Assembly (NCBI GenBank): GCA_045120955.1 | Contig: JBGVFH010000041.1 | Location: forward strand, 1-32,749 | DNA from: JAZMZS01 sp045120955 | GTDB taxonomy: Bacteria; Bacillota; Clostridia; Oscillospirales; CAG-272 | Length of the DNA: 32,749 nucleotides | Reading direction: 5' to 3' | Part shown: in pieces, positions 8,678 to 17,101 of the stretch | How the letters are laid out: every line of letters starts with the position of its first letter | How positions within the stretch are numbered: the stretch's first letter is position 1 | Position numbers and translations under genes: made by a program | Notes under the pieces: model-generated | What the model saw: only the letters and a program-made list of their open reading frames with translations | What the model was told of the DNA's origin: nothing | Database searches by the model: none

Positions 8678-9568
8678 ATGAAGCTTGAACTGAAAAATAT
8701 AAAAAAATCCTTTGGAGAAAAAGAGGTCCTCAAGGGCGTATCTCTCACAGCTGAAGGGGGAAAAGCTTTTGGGTTGCTTGGGCGAAACGGTGCCGGCAAG
8801 ACTACCTCTATACGTATCCTGATGGACGTATTTCCGCAAAACAGCGGAGAGGTTCTTTTTGACGGTGCGCCTATAGATTACAGCAAGGTGCAGTTTGGCT
8901 ATTTGCCCGAGGAGAGAGGACTTTACCCCAAAAAGAAGATAATCGATCAGCTTGTGTATTTTGCACAGCTGAAGGGAATGAGCCGCACAGCCGCCGTGGC
9001 TGCTGTTGACTATTGGCTTGACAGGCTTGGCATGAGCGAGTACAAAAATAAGCGCCTTGATACCCTTTCAAAGGGAAATCAGCAAAAGATACAGCTTATC
9101 ACGGCATTGGCACACGACCCGCAGATAGTCATCTTGGACGAGCCTTTTTCGGGGCTTGACCCTGTCAACGCAATGCTGCTGAAGGACGTTGTAAAGGAAG
9201 AGATCTCAAAAGGGAAGATAGTGCTTTTTTCCAGCCATCAGATGAACTACATAGAAGAATTTTGCGACAGTATTGCAATTCTGTGCGGGGGCGAGGTCGT
9301 TTTGTCGGGAGATCTGCACGAGATAAAGCGAAATTACCCACGCAACCGTCTGGTCGTTCGTTCCGAGCAATATAATGATATATTCGAGCAGTTTTCAGGC
9401 TCATGCGTACTCGGCGAGGATCGTGAGCTTATCATCACACTCAAGGAGGATGATGATAAGAAGAACGTTATGAGAAGACTGACCGAGGCGTATGACATAG
9501 ATGAGATAAAGGTTTTTGAGCCGTCGCTCAACGATATCTTCGTTGAATATGCGGGCAAGCAGGCATAA
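8678..9568 (+). CDS. ABC transporter ATP-binding protein, NatA-like
   Basis: 296 residues from ATG 8678, six bases after AGGAG; the adjacent ATG 8675 is too close to it. Walker A is GRNGAGKTT (about residues 36-44), the Q-loop region reads FGYLPEERGLYPKKK, the signature is LSKGNQQK, Walker B is IVILDEPFSGLDP, and the switch histidine lies in FSSHQM. A C-terminal extension of about 80 residues is typical of the NatA/YhaQ-type ATPases that pair with ABC-2 permeases. It energises the permease encoded 11 nt downstream. In B. subtilis NatAB exports sodium, but substrates vary across the family and cannot be read from the sequence. Confidence 0.88.
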   Translation: MKLELKNIKKSFGEKEVLKGVSLTAEGGKAFGLLGRNGAGKTTSIRILMDVFPQNSGEVLFDGAPIDYSKVQFGYLPEERGLYPKKKIIDQLVYFAQLKGMSRTAAVAAVDYWLDRLGMSEYKNKRLDTLSKGNQQKIQLITALAHDPQIVILDEPFSGLDPVNAMLLKDVVKEEISKGKIVLFSSHQMNYIEEFCDSIAILCGGEVVLSGDLHEIKRNYPRNRLVVRSEQYNDIFEQFSGSCVLGEDRELIITLKEDDDKKNVMRRLTEAYDIDEIKVFEPSLNDIFVEYAGKQA

Positions 9569-9579
9569 GGGGGAGCGTA

Positions 9580-10827
9580 ATGAAACAGTTTGGAACGATA
9601 CTGAAATTTGAACTGAAAAACTATTTTACAAACAAGGTGTTTGTCGGTATTACGGTTTTTCTCGTTGCAGTCATTGCAGTCGTGATGTTTTTTCCTCGAG
9701 TTATAGAAGTCGTTGACAGCTCGGATGCGGAGGATGTCTCAGCCTCGGAAAATCTGCCGACAATGCTCATTTTGAGTGATACGGATGAAAATAGCGAGGC
9801 AGTCCGTGCGGCGTTTTCGTCAGCGTTTGCCGATTATGATGTGAAGATAGCGGATACGGATATCGAAGGTGTAAAAGAGCAGATAGCGTCAGGCGAGGCA
9901 GAGTGTGCCTTTGTTATGAGCAGTCTTACCTCTTACACCTACTATGTCAACAATCTTTCGATGTACGATATGAATACCGCTGCAGCCGACGAGGTGCTGC
10001 AGAGCATCTACCGCATGAGCGCAATGATTCAGGGCGGAATTTCTGCTGAGGATGCAAGTGCGATACTGGGTGCACAGATAGAACACGAAACTCAAAATCT
10101 CGGCAAGGATCAGATGCAGAATTTCTTTTATACCTACATAATGATCTTTGCGCTTTATATGGTTATACTTCTGTACGGGCAGATGGTAGCCACCAATGTT
10201 GCAACAGAGAAAAGCTCAAGAGCCATGGAGGTGCTCATCACAAGTGCAAAGCCGACAAGTATGATGTTCGGAAAGGTGCTCGCCTCATGCCTTGCGGGAC
10301 TTATCCAGCTTGTGGCGGTATTCGGCTCCGCCCTCGTCTGCTTTAATTTAAACAAAGCATATTGGGGAGATGCAGGCGTTATGGCTTCAATCTTCGATAT
10401 GCCGATAGACTTGTTTGTGTATATGCTGATATTCTTTGTGCTCGGTTTTTTCATATATGCGTTTATGTTCGGCGCAGTAGGCTCAACCGCATCCAAGCTC
10501 GAGGATATCAACACATCTGTCATGCCTATCACAATGCTGTTTATCGTCGGATTTTTCATAGTCATGTTTTCAATGACGGGAGGGAACGTCGATACCGCTT
10601 TGATGAAGGTATGCTCCTACATTCCGTTCACCTCTCCTATGGCAATGTTTACCCGTATTGCAATGACATCGGTGCCGTTTTATGAGATAGCGATCTCTAT
10701 CGCAATTCTCATTGCATCCGTCATCGGCGTGGGTGTGATATCGGCAAAGATATACCGTGTAGGCGTGCTGTTGTACGGCACGACACCGAAGGTTGCTGAC
10801 ATAATAAAAGCTGTACGCAAGGCTTAA
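9580..10827 (+). CDS. ABC-2 family permease, NatB-like
   Basis: 415 residues; AGGGGGAG precedes the ATG. One N-terminal membrane helix (about 21-42) is followed by a large extracytoplasmic domain (about 43-180) and then five or so helices to about residue 395, with the charged motif ATEKSSRAMEVLITS between the first two. This is the standard ABC2_membrane_3 layout. With the preceding ATPase it should form an exporter. The operon continues after 20 nt with an SDR gene. The exported substrate is unknown; sodium, other cations, a peptide or an antibiotic are all possible. Confidence 0.85.
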   Translation: MKQFGTILKFELKNYFTNKVFVGITVFLVAVIAVVMFFPRVIEVVDSSDAEDVSASENLPTMLILSDTDENSEAVRAAFSSAFADYDVKIADTDIEGVKEQIASGEAECAFVMSSLTSYTYYVNNLSMYDMNTAAADEVLQSIYRMSAMIQGGISAEDASAILGAQIEHETQNLGKDQMQNFFYTYIMIFALYMVILLYGQMVATNVATEKSSRAMEVLITSAKPTSMMFGKVLASCLAGLIQLVAVFGSALVCFNLNKAYWGDAGVMASIFDMPIDLFVYMLIFFVLGFFIYAFMFGAVGSTASKLEDINTSVMPITMLFIVGFFIVMFSMTGGNVDTALMKVCSYIPFTSPMAMFTRIAMTSVPFYEIAISIAILIASVIGVGVISAKIYRVGVLLYGTTPKVADIIKAVRKA

Positions 10828-10847
10828 GATCTGCGGAAAGGTTGAAA

Positions 10848-11570
10848 ATGAAAAATATACTTATCAGCGGAGGCTCGAGAGGCATCGGCGCCGAGACGGT
10901 GCGGCTTTTGTGCGAGCAGGGCGAGCGTGTGGCGTTTACTTATAAAAATTCAAATGAAAGCGCACGCTTGCTTGAAGAGCGCACGGGTGCATTTGGAATA
11001 TTTTGTGATATGGAGCGTGAGGCGGATATCATTGCCGCTGCAAAAGAGGCAAAACGTTTTTTTGGTGAGTCGGGTGTAGATGTACTTATAAACAACGCCG
11101 CGATATCAGAGATAAAGCTTTTTACGGATATCACGCTCGAGGATTGGCAGAGAATGATAGCGGTAGATCTCACAGCCCCGTATATTCTGACACGTGAGCT
11201 GCTGCCTGATATGATACACAAAAAAAGCGGCAGGATCATCAACATATCGTCTATTTGGGGGATATGCGGAGCGTCCTGCGAGGTGCATTATTCGGCGGCA
11301 AAGGCGGGGCTTATCGGTATGACAAAGGCGCTTGCAAAGGAGCTGGGACCTTCGGGCATCACGGTAAACGCAATAGCTCCGGGGGTGATAGACACCGATA
11401 TGAATGCACATCTGAGCGATGCTGAGCTTTGCGCTCTGAAGGAAGAGATACCGCTTATGCGTATGGGAAGCGTGCGGGAGATAGCTGAGCTTATCTCGTT
11501 TGTTGCTTCCGAAAAAGCCGCATATATCACTGGTCAGGTGATCAGCTCAAACGGCGGAATGGTGATATAA
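10848..11570 (+). CDS. Short-chain dehydrogenase/reductase, FabG-like
   Basis: 240 residues from ATG 10848, preceded by GGAAAGG at 10835-10841; the TTG at 10842 sits too close to the ribosome binding site. A Rossmann nucleotide-binding motif, SGGSRGIG, lies near the N-terminus (about 7-14). NNAA, the catalytic serine region INISS, YSAAK with the Tyr and Lys, and the AINVIAPG-like segment NAIAPGVIDTDM are all present. The C-terminal YITGQVISSNGG is typical of 3-oxoacyl-ACP reductases. It is likely an NAD(P)H-dependent ketoreductase. The position behind an ABC exporter, not in a fatty-acid operon, argues against it being the housekeeping FabG. Confidence 0.85.
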   Translation: MKNILISGGSRGIGAETVRLLCEQGERVAFTYKNSNESARLLEERTGAFGIFCDMEREADIIAAAKEAKRFFGESGVDVLINNAAISEIKLFTDITLEDWQRMIAVDLTAPYILTRELLPDMIHKKSGRIINISSIWGICGASCEVHYSAAKAGLIGMTKALAKELGPSGITVNAIAPGVIDTDMNAHLSDAELCALKEEIPLMRMGSVREIAELISFVASEKAAYITGQVISSNGGMVI

Positions 11571-11632
11571 CCGATAAAAAGCGGCGTTTGTACGAATGTT
11601 TGTTTTTTATAACAACAAATTTGTTTTTTGTA

Positions 11633-11661
11633 TTGCGCCGCAGAAAAAAACATAGTATAAT
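11633..11661 (+). promoter_or_regulatory. SigA promoter of the B12 operon
   Basis: TTGCGC (11633-11638), a 17-bp spacer and TATAAT (11656-11661), with transcription expected to begin about 15-20 nt before the riboswitch aptamer. The -35 box overlaps CGCCGC, the 3' arm of a wide inverted repeat whose other arm is GCGGCG at 11581-11586. Confidence 0.65.
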
Positions 11662-11682
11662 ATTGTAAAAATCAAATATTAA

Positions 11683-11880
11683 AAATGAAGATACGGTTTG
11701 AAAAGTTGTAAGCTGAGTAGATGTAAAAGGAAATCCGGTTCGAATCCGGAGCAACCACCATTACTGTATTTGACAGGGAAGCAGCATAATGTGCGACAGC
11801 GAGGTCTGTGACCGAGCATATATTGCACATTTGTGATCGAGTCACAAGATCATAAGTCAGGATACCTGCCGTGTCTTTTT
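11683..11880 (+). promoter_or_regulatory. Cobalamin (AdoCbl-class) riboswitch aptamer
   Basis: The conserved B12-box landmarks are all present: ATTACTGTATTTGACA in the core, AAGTCAGGATACCTGCC (11854-11870) near the 3' side, and a closing helix GATACGG (11690-11696) with CCGTGTC (11869-11875). The helix TCCGG/CCGGA is intact. It precedes a B12-uptake-type operon and has its own terminator downstream, which supports transcriptional repression when the cofactor binds. With its promoter and terminator it occupies the gene-free stretch 11571-12044. Confidence 0.92.
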
Positions 11881-11904
11881 AGGTTTTACACAGCTTTGGT
11901 GTGG

Positions 11905-11963
11905 AGAGTGCAACCGAACTTCCGTCCTACAGACGGCATATGACGGCTTGCGCTCTTTTTGTT
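11905..11963 (+). terminator. Riboswitch-controlled terminator
   Basis: AGAGTGCAA (11905-11913) pairs with TTGCGCTCT (11948-11956), enclosing a CCGTC/GACGG hairpin, and is followed by TTTTGTTT. The same layout follows the second riboswitch. Ligand binding should favour this hairpin and shut off the operon. Confidence 0.85.
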
Positions 11964-12044
11964 TAGCGTATGACCGACAGACACACACAGAAATATTTGC
12001 ATGTCCTTTGACCTGCAATTATAAAAAAGAAAGAGGTATGAAAA

Positions 12045-12947
12045 ATGAAAAAAATTCTTTGTTTAACACTTACTGTGATTTTTATGCTCGGCACCTTTTC
12101 ACTCGGTGCATTTGCCGCACAGACTTCGTGCGATGTTTATGTTACCATATCCGATGCAGACGGCAGGCTTGCGATAGCTCAAGAAAAGATCACGGTTACC
12201 GACATTGACAGCGACGGCGCACTTACCGTAAATGATGCACTGTATCTGGCGCATGAGGCAAAGTACACGGGAGGAGCGGCGGCAGGCTATGAGTCCGCTG
12301 TCAGCACATACGGCTTGAGCCTCAACAAGCTGTGGGGTACGGCAAACGGCGTAAGCTACGGCTACTGCGTAAATAACAAATCCGCTCTGTCACTTTCCGA
12401 TACTGTTAAAAACGGAGATTTTGTAAATGCGTATGTATACACCGACCTTGTTACGTGGTCTGATACATACAGCTATTTTGATGTAAATACAAAAAATGTG
12501 TCTGAGGGTGAGTCGTTCACGCTTACACTTTCAGCCGCAGGCTATGACGCTTCGTACAATCCCTTGGTTTTGCCCGTTCAAAACGCAACTATAACCGTTG
12601 ACGGAACGGCTGTGCAATACAAAACAAACGAACAGGGAGCGGTAACGCTTACACTTTCCGCCGGCGATCATATCATCAGCGCTGTTTCGGATACGCAGAC
12701 ACTTGTGCCCCCCGTATGCAAGTTAACGGTCAATGTAACTCAAACAACACCCGACAGCTCACCTGCAGATAGTGAAGCAACTCAAACAACACCCGACAGC
12801 TCACCCGTAGATAGCGAAACCACCGAAACACAGCCCTCTGAATCTCCCGACACATCAGACAATACGGTCGTATTGGCACTTGTGCTCGCTCTTTGCGTGC
12901 TTTGTGCGGCAGTTATCGTAAAAAGAAGATATGCAAACGAGAAATAA
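12045..12947 (+). CDS. Surface-anchored protein of the B12 operon, transcobalamin C-domain-like
   Basis: 300 residues; AAGAGG precedes the ATG by eight bases. A signal peptide (about 1-25, AFAAQ cleavage) is followed by a domain (about 28-150) with TVNDALYLAHEAKY and SYGYCVNNKSA...LSDTVKNGDFVNAYVY. That layout is reminiscent of the DUF4430/transcobalamin C-terminal fold, in which a short strand pair and a GD turn contact the corrinoid. A second beta-rich region (about 151-230) precedes a Pro/Ser/Thr linker with a 14-residue duplication. The C-terminus is a sortase-like tail: PDTSDN, a hydrophobic helix (about 274-292) and KRR. The usual TG is replaced by TS, so covalent anchoring is uncertain; membrane anchoring remains possible. 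As first gene after the B12 riboswitch it probably captures cobalamin. DUF4430 membership is my reading, not a search result. Confidence 0.65.
   Translation: MKKILCLTLTVIFMLGTFSLGAFAAQTSCDVYVTISDADGRLAIAQEKITVTDIDSDGALTVNDALYLAHEAKYTGGAAAGYESAVSTYGLSLNKLWGTANGVSYGYCVNNKSALSLSDTVKNGDFVNAYVYTDLVTWSDTYSYFDVNTKNVSEGESFTLTLSAAGYDASYNPLVLPVQNATITVDGTAVQYKTNEQGAVTLTLSAGDHIISAVSDTQTLVPPVCKLTVNVTQTTPDSSPADSEATQTTPDSSPVDSETTETQPSESPDTSDNTVVLALVLALCVLCAAVIVKRRYANEK
12738..12821 (+). repeat. Tandem 42-bp duplication in the linker of the surface protein
   Basis: Two adjacent 42-bp units (12738-12779 and 12780-12821) encode TQTTPDSSPADSEA and TQTTPDSSPVDSET. They differ at only a few positions, so the duplication is recent. 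It lengthens the Pro/Ser/Thr-rich spacer between the putative ligand-binding part and the C-terminal anchor. Confidence 0.85.
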
Positions 12948-14583
12948 GATCCTAGCTTTCCTGCTGTGCTTCTTTGTGATAGGAGCATTGCCGATATCGG
13001 CAGACAGCGCACAAGTGGGCAGGCAGGCGCAGGATATCATTGACGGTATCATTGCCTGCGAGTTAAAAGATGCCCAGGCGCAAAACCTACAGCAATGGAT
13101 AGACAGCTCGCTCTCGGACGGTATCGGCATGAGCGCAGAGTGGTATGTTATATCCATCAGTCAGAGCGGAAGCTATGATTTTTCGTCGTATGAGACGGCT
13201 CTCACCGATTACCTGTCGAAAAACACCGTGCGTTCTGCTTCAACACGGCAAAAATATGCGCTTGCCCTGCTCGCCGTCGGGAGCAGGGATGCATATATAT
13301 ACTCTGTCATGCAAAGCTCAATAGGGGAGCAGGGGATAATGAGCTATATATATGGCTTGCACCTTTTAAATAACGGTTGCAGCGGCAGTAAGGTGAGTGA
13401 AACTGACGTCAAGGCAAAGCTTCTTGAGCTTCAGCTATCCGACGGCGGCTGGGCGGTGTCGGGCACGACGGGCGATGTGGACGTAACTGCGATGGCTCTG
13501 CAGGCGCTTGCCCCTCACTGTAAAAACGACGAGAATATAAAAAGTGCGGTAGACCGTGCGCTTTCAATGCTGTCCGCCCGTCAGCTTGACACAGGGGATT
13601 ATTCAAGCTACGGAGAGCCTAACGCCGAGAGTACCGCACAGGTCATAACTGCGCTCTCAGCTCTTGGTATCGACTCCGAGGGTGACAGCAGATTTCAAAA
13701 AAACGAAAATACACCGTTTGACGGTATTTTAAAATACAGACTTGCTGACGGCTCTTTTTCGCACAAGGAGGGAGAGGCGTCAAACGAAAACGCTACTGCA
13801 CAGGTGCTTTACTCCATGACAGCATACAAAAGAATGACAGAGGGTAAGAGCGGGCTGTATATTTTCGATGCGTGCACCACATCTGACGATGAAACCGAGG
13901 GCGAGTCTGTCGCCGATACCTCGCAGGGCAAGAATAACACTCCTGCCGTTGACGGCACCGTAGACACCGCTGACGGTGCCGCCGATGACGGCTCAAATGC
14001 TGTCGGCGGGTACAAGCTGTGGGCATGTCTCGGTATCTCGGCTTTTTCGGCTGTGACGGCTGTGTTACTCGTTATTTTTAAGAAAGCACACAAAAAGAAT
14101 ATTGCTGTGCTGTTGGCAGTTACGGCAGTTGCTGTTTGCACCGTGATATTTACGGATATTAAAAGCGCCGAGGATTATTACAGCTCTCAAGAAGGGTCGA
14201 AGGAAAATATCGTCGGCACGGTCACGCTCAGCATCCGCTGTGATACCGTCGTCGGCAAGTCAGACTCGGAGTATATTCCCGCCGACGGTGTGATCCTCAA
14301 GACGTCAGAGTTTGATATCGACTCGGACGATACCGTGTACGATATTATGACCGAGGCTGTCCGAAAATACGGTTTGCACATGGAAAGCTCGGGTACGGAT
14401 GGGATGATATATATATGCGGTATCAACTATCTCTATGAGTTTGACTACGGAGATCTGTCCGGCTGGACATATCATATAAACGGAAAAGAAATGAGCGTGG
14501 GCTGTGACTCATATATCCTCTCCGACGGAGACGAGATAGAGTGGCAGTATACCTGCGAGCTCGGACAAGACTTAAAACAATAA
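12931..14583 (+). CDS. Intrinsic-factor/transcobalamin-like membrane protein (alpha-barrel, membrane hairpin, DUF4430)
   Basis: 550 residues, overlapping the previous gene by 17 bp. A signal peptide (about 1-26) leads into an alpha-helical repeat region (about 30-305) of the prenyltransferase/squalene-cyclase type. Its repeats are LQLSDGGWAVSG...DVTAMALQAL, LDTGDYSSYG...ESTAQVITAL and LADGSFSHKE...ENATAQVLYSM. An acidic linker follows, then two membrane helices (about 362-383 and 391-409) separated by KKAHKKN. A C-terminal DUF4430-like domain (about 428-545) carries VYDIMTEAVRKYG, the hallmark GWTYHINGK and LSDGDEIEWQY. Mammalian B12 carriers have the same domain order, alpha barrel then beta domain. 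Here both halves would face outside, joined by a membrane hairpin. It probably captures cobalamin and delivers it to the ECF importer encoded downstream. Confidence 0.75.
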   Translation: MQTRNKILAFLLCFFVIGALPISADSAQVGRQAQDIIDGIIACELKDAQAQNLQQWIDSSLSDGIGMSAEWYVISISQSGSYDFSSYETALTDYLSKNTVRSASTRQKYALALLAVGSRDAYIYSVMQSSIGEQGIMSYIYGLHLLNNGCSGSKVSETDVKAKLLELQLSDGGWAVSGTTGDVDVTAMALQALAPHCKNDENIKSAVDRALSMLSARQLDTGDYSSYGEPNAESTAQVITALSALGIDSEGDSRFQKNENTPFDGILKYRLADGSFSHKEGEASNENATAQVLYSMTAYKRMTEGKSGLYIFDACTTSDDETEGESVADTSQGKNNTPAVDGTVDTADGAADDGSNAVGGYKLWACLGISAFSAVTAVLLVIFKKAHKKNIAVLLAVTAVAVCTVIFTDIKSAEDYYSSQEGSKENIVGTVTLSIRCDTVVGKSDSEYIPADGVILKTSEFDIDSDDTVYDIMTEAVRKYGLHMESSGTDGMIYICGINYLYEFDYGDLSGWTYHINGKEMSVGCDSYILSDGDEIEWQYTCELGQDLKQ

Positions 14584-14615
14584 ATTTTATTCTTGAAATG
14601 AAAGGAAGCGGGAAT

Positions 14616-15488
14616 ATGCGTGCATTTGAGGATTGCAATCCTATTGCATCGGCGCTGTATTTTTTGACGGCAGCGGGTATATGTATGTTTAGCGAAAGCC
14701 CCGTTATATTCTCGCTTTCGCTTTTTGGTGCGTTGATTTTGTATATTGTCCGAAACGGCATAAAAAACGGGGGTATACACATGCTCAGCCTCCTGCTTTT
14801 CGTTGTGATGTCACTTGCAAATCCGCTTTTCTCTCACAACGGAGTGACGGTCTTGTTTGTTATAAACAACAATCCTGTGACGCTCGAGGCTTTCGTCTAC
14901 GGCGTTTTCGCCTCTGTTATGATAATCTCGGTGCTGTACTGGTTTTCATCTTTTTCTCAGATAATGACAAGCGACAAGCTGCTGTATATCTTTTCCGTCT
15001 TCTCGCCTAAGCTTGCTCTGATGCTGTCAATGGCTCTTCGGTATGTTCCTCTTTTTGAAAAGCAGGCAAAGAATGTCAGTAAATCGCAAAAGGCGCTCGG
15101 AATTTACCGAGAGGACAATATCACAGACCGCTTCAAGGGCGGCGTGCGTGTGTTTTCGGTCATGGTAACATGGGCGCTTGAAAACGGTATAATTACTGCC
15201 GACAGTATGCGTGCAAGAGGCTATGGCATCGGCAGACGCTCTCATTTCTCGCTGTTTCGCTTTAGACTTGGCGATATATTATTGCTGTGTGTGAGCGCTG
15301 TAGTGCTTTTCGTTGTTTTGATGTGCGGCGGGGAGATGAAGTTTGATTTTTACCCTGCAATATCAATGCCTGTGACAAGTGTTGCGGGTGTTGTCGGTTA
15401 TACAGCATACGGAGTGCTCGTACTCTTACCTACGCTCATAGAAATAAAGGAGGCATTGAGATGGAAATACTTAAAATCGAAGATTTGA
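14616..15488 (+). CDS. ECF transporter transmembrane (T) component
   Basis: 290 residues from ATG 14616, seven bases after AAGGAAG; earlier in-frame starts overlap the previous gene and lack a ribosome binding site. Multiple hydrophobic helices are followed by a cytoplasmic coupling region with RYVPLFEKQAKNVSKSQKALG and the characteristic ARG motif in ADSMRARGYG, which contacts the ATPases. EcfT is the scaffold that joins the substrate-binding S component to the two ATPase domains. It overlaps the ATPase gene by 28 bp, indicating translational coupling. Confidence 0.88.
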   Translation: MRAFEDCNPIASALYFLTAAGICMFSESPVIFSLSLFGALILYIVRNGIKNGGIHMLSLLLFVVMSLANPLFSHNGVTVLFVINNNPVTLEAFVYGVFASVMIISVLYWFSSFSQIMTSDKLLYIFSVFSPKLALMLSMALRYVPLFEKQAKNVSKSQKALGIYREDNITDRFKGGVRVFSVMVTWALENGIITADSMRARGYGIGRRSHFSLFRFRLGDILLLCVSAVVLFVVLMCGGEMKFDFYPAISMPVTSVAGVVGYTAYGVLVLLPTLIEIKEALRWKYLKSKI

Positions 15489-17101
15489 GCTTTACATATC
15501 CCATGTGCAGTACCCCTGCGGTAAAAAACGTTTCTTTCGGCGTAGAGAAGGGCGAATTTGTAACTGTGTGCGGTGCAACGGGTAGCGGAAAATCCACACT
15601 TCTCCGACTTTTCAAGCGTGAGATATCCTGCGAGGGCGAGAGGACGGGGCGCATTTATTTTAAAGGTAAAACCATAGAAGAGCAAGACGACAGGACAAGC
15701 GCCTGCACTATCGGATATGTCATGCAAAAGCCCGAACAACAGATAGTATGCGACAAGGTGTGGCATGAGCTTGCTTTCGGTCTTGAAAATATGAATGTGC
15801 AAAGATCCGTAATTGCACGCCGTGTGGCAGAGATAGCAGCCTATTTCGGTATCGAGTCATGGTATGAAAAGAAGGTGTCCGAGCTTTCGGGAGGGCAAAA
15901 GCAGCTATTGAATTTGGCGGCGGTCATGGTAATGGATCCGAGCATTCTTATTCTTGACGAGCCCACGGCACAGCTCGACCCGATTGCCGCATCTGATTTT
16001 ATAGCTACGATAAAAAAACTCAACCGTGAGCTGTCGCTCACGGTCATAATAGCGGAGCACAGACTTGAGGAGATAATACCGATATCCGACAAGCTGCTCG
16101 TTATGACCGACGGTGCGCTTGCGTATTACGACATACCGAGAAATGTTATATCAAGTATCAAGGATATGCCCGAGCTTCTGCGCAGTATGCCCGCCTCAGC
16201 AAGGCTGTATCACGCTCTTGACGGTTCGGGCGAGTGTCCTTTGGATATCAGAGAGGGCAGGGCATTTGTTGAAAACAGCTTTAAAAACGATATTCTCCGT
16301 CTGCCCGAAAAAACATATACACACTCAAGTGCTGCGGCGCTTGAATTGAAGGATGTGTATTTTCGTTACGAAAGGGAGCTTGCGGATGTTTTGAGAGGGC
16401 TGAGCATGACGGTCTATGAGGGTGAGATATACTGCATACTCGGCGGTAACGGTTCGGGTAAAACAACGACACTGTCTGTTGCATCCGCACTTCTCAAAGC
16501 TTACAGCGGCTCGGTAAAAGTTTTTGGGAAAAAGCTAAAGGATTACAAAAACAACTCTCTTTACCGTGAGTGCCTTTCGCTTTTGGCGCAGGACGTGCAG
16601 ACGGTGTTTGTCGAAAATACCGTGCGTGAGGAGCTGTGCTCGGATACAAATGATGTTCCGAGCCTGCCTTATGATATCAGCCGACTGTATGACAAGCATC
16701 CGTATGATCTGTCGGGCGGCGAGCAGCAGCTGGTAGCTCTCGCAAAGGTTCTCGGAACAAAGCCGAAGCTTCTGTTGCTTGATGAGCCTACGAAAGGGCT
16801 TGATGCGAATGCGAAATATGAGCTTGTCCGTATATTCAAGGAGCTGAAGGCGGACGGGATGACCGTTGTTGCCGTGACGCATGATGTCGAATTTGCGGCA
16901 CTTTGCGCTGACAGATGCGCTCTGTTTTTTGCGGGAAGCATCGTGTCAGAGGATACAGCGGAGAGATTCTTTGCCGAGAACAGCTTTTATACCACCGCTG
17001 CGAGCAGAATGACAAGAGGCTACTACGAGAATGCAGTGACGCTCGAGGATGCGGCAAAGCTGTGCCTTAAAAACTGCCGCAAGGACGGTGCTTTGGTATG
17101 A
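15461..17101 (+). CDS. Fused ECF transporter ATPase (EcfA1-EcfA2 in one chain)
   Basis: 546 residues with an AAGGAGG ribosome binding site inside the end of the EcfT gene. Two complete ABC domains occur in tandem. The first (about 1-240) has GATGSGKST, the Q-loop MQKPEQQIV, LSGGQKQLL and ILILDEPTAQLDP. The second (about 285-530) has GGNGSGKTT, LAQDVQTVFV, DLSGGEQQLVALAK and LLLLDEPTKGLD. Both domains have their Walker and signature motifs, so both look catalytically able. Fusion into one polypeptide is known in Clostridia and fits a dedicated importer. It powers vitamin uptake with the T and S components. Confidence 0.9.
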   Translation: MEILKIEDLSFTYPMCSTPAVKNVSFGVEKGEFVTVCGATGSGKSTLLRLFKREISCEGERTGRIYFKGKTIEEQDDRTSACTIGYVMQKPEQQIVCDKVWHELAFGLENMNVQRSVIARRVAEIAAYFGIESWYEKKVSELSGGQKQLLNLAAVMVMDPSILILDEPTAQLDPIAASDFIATIKKLNRELSLTVIIAEHRLEEIIPISDKLLVMTDGALAYYDIPRNVISSIKDMPELLRSMPASARLYHALDGSGECPLDIREGRAFVENSFKNDILRLPEKTYTHSSAAALELKDVYFRYERELADVLRGLSMTVYEGEIYCILGGNGSGKTTTLSVASALLKAYSGSVKVFGKKLKDYKNNSLYRECLSLLAQDVQTVFVENTVREELCSDTNDVPSLPYDISRLYDKHPYDLSGGEQQLVALAKVLGTKPKLLLLDEPTKGLDANAKYELVRIFKELKADGMTVVAVTHDVEFAALCADRCALFFAGSIVSEDTAERFFAENSFYTTAASRMTRGYYENAVTLEDAAKLCLKNCRKDGALV

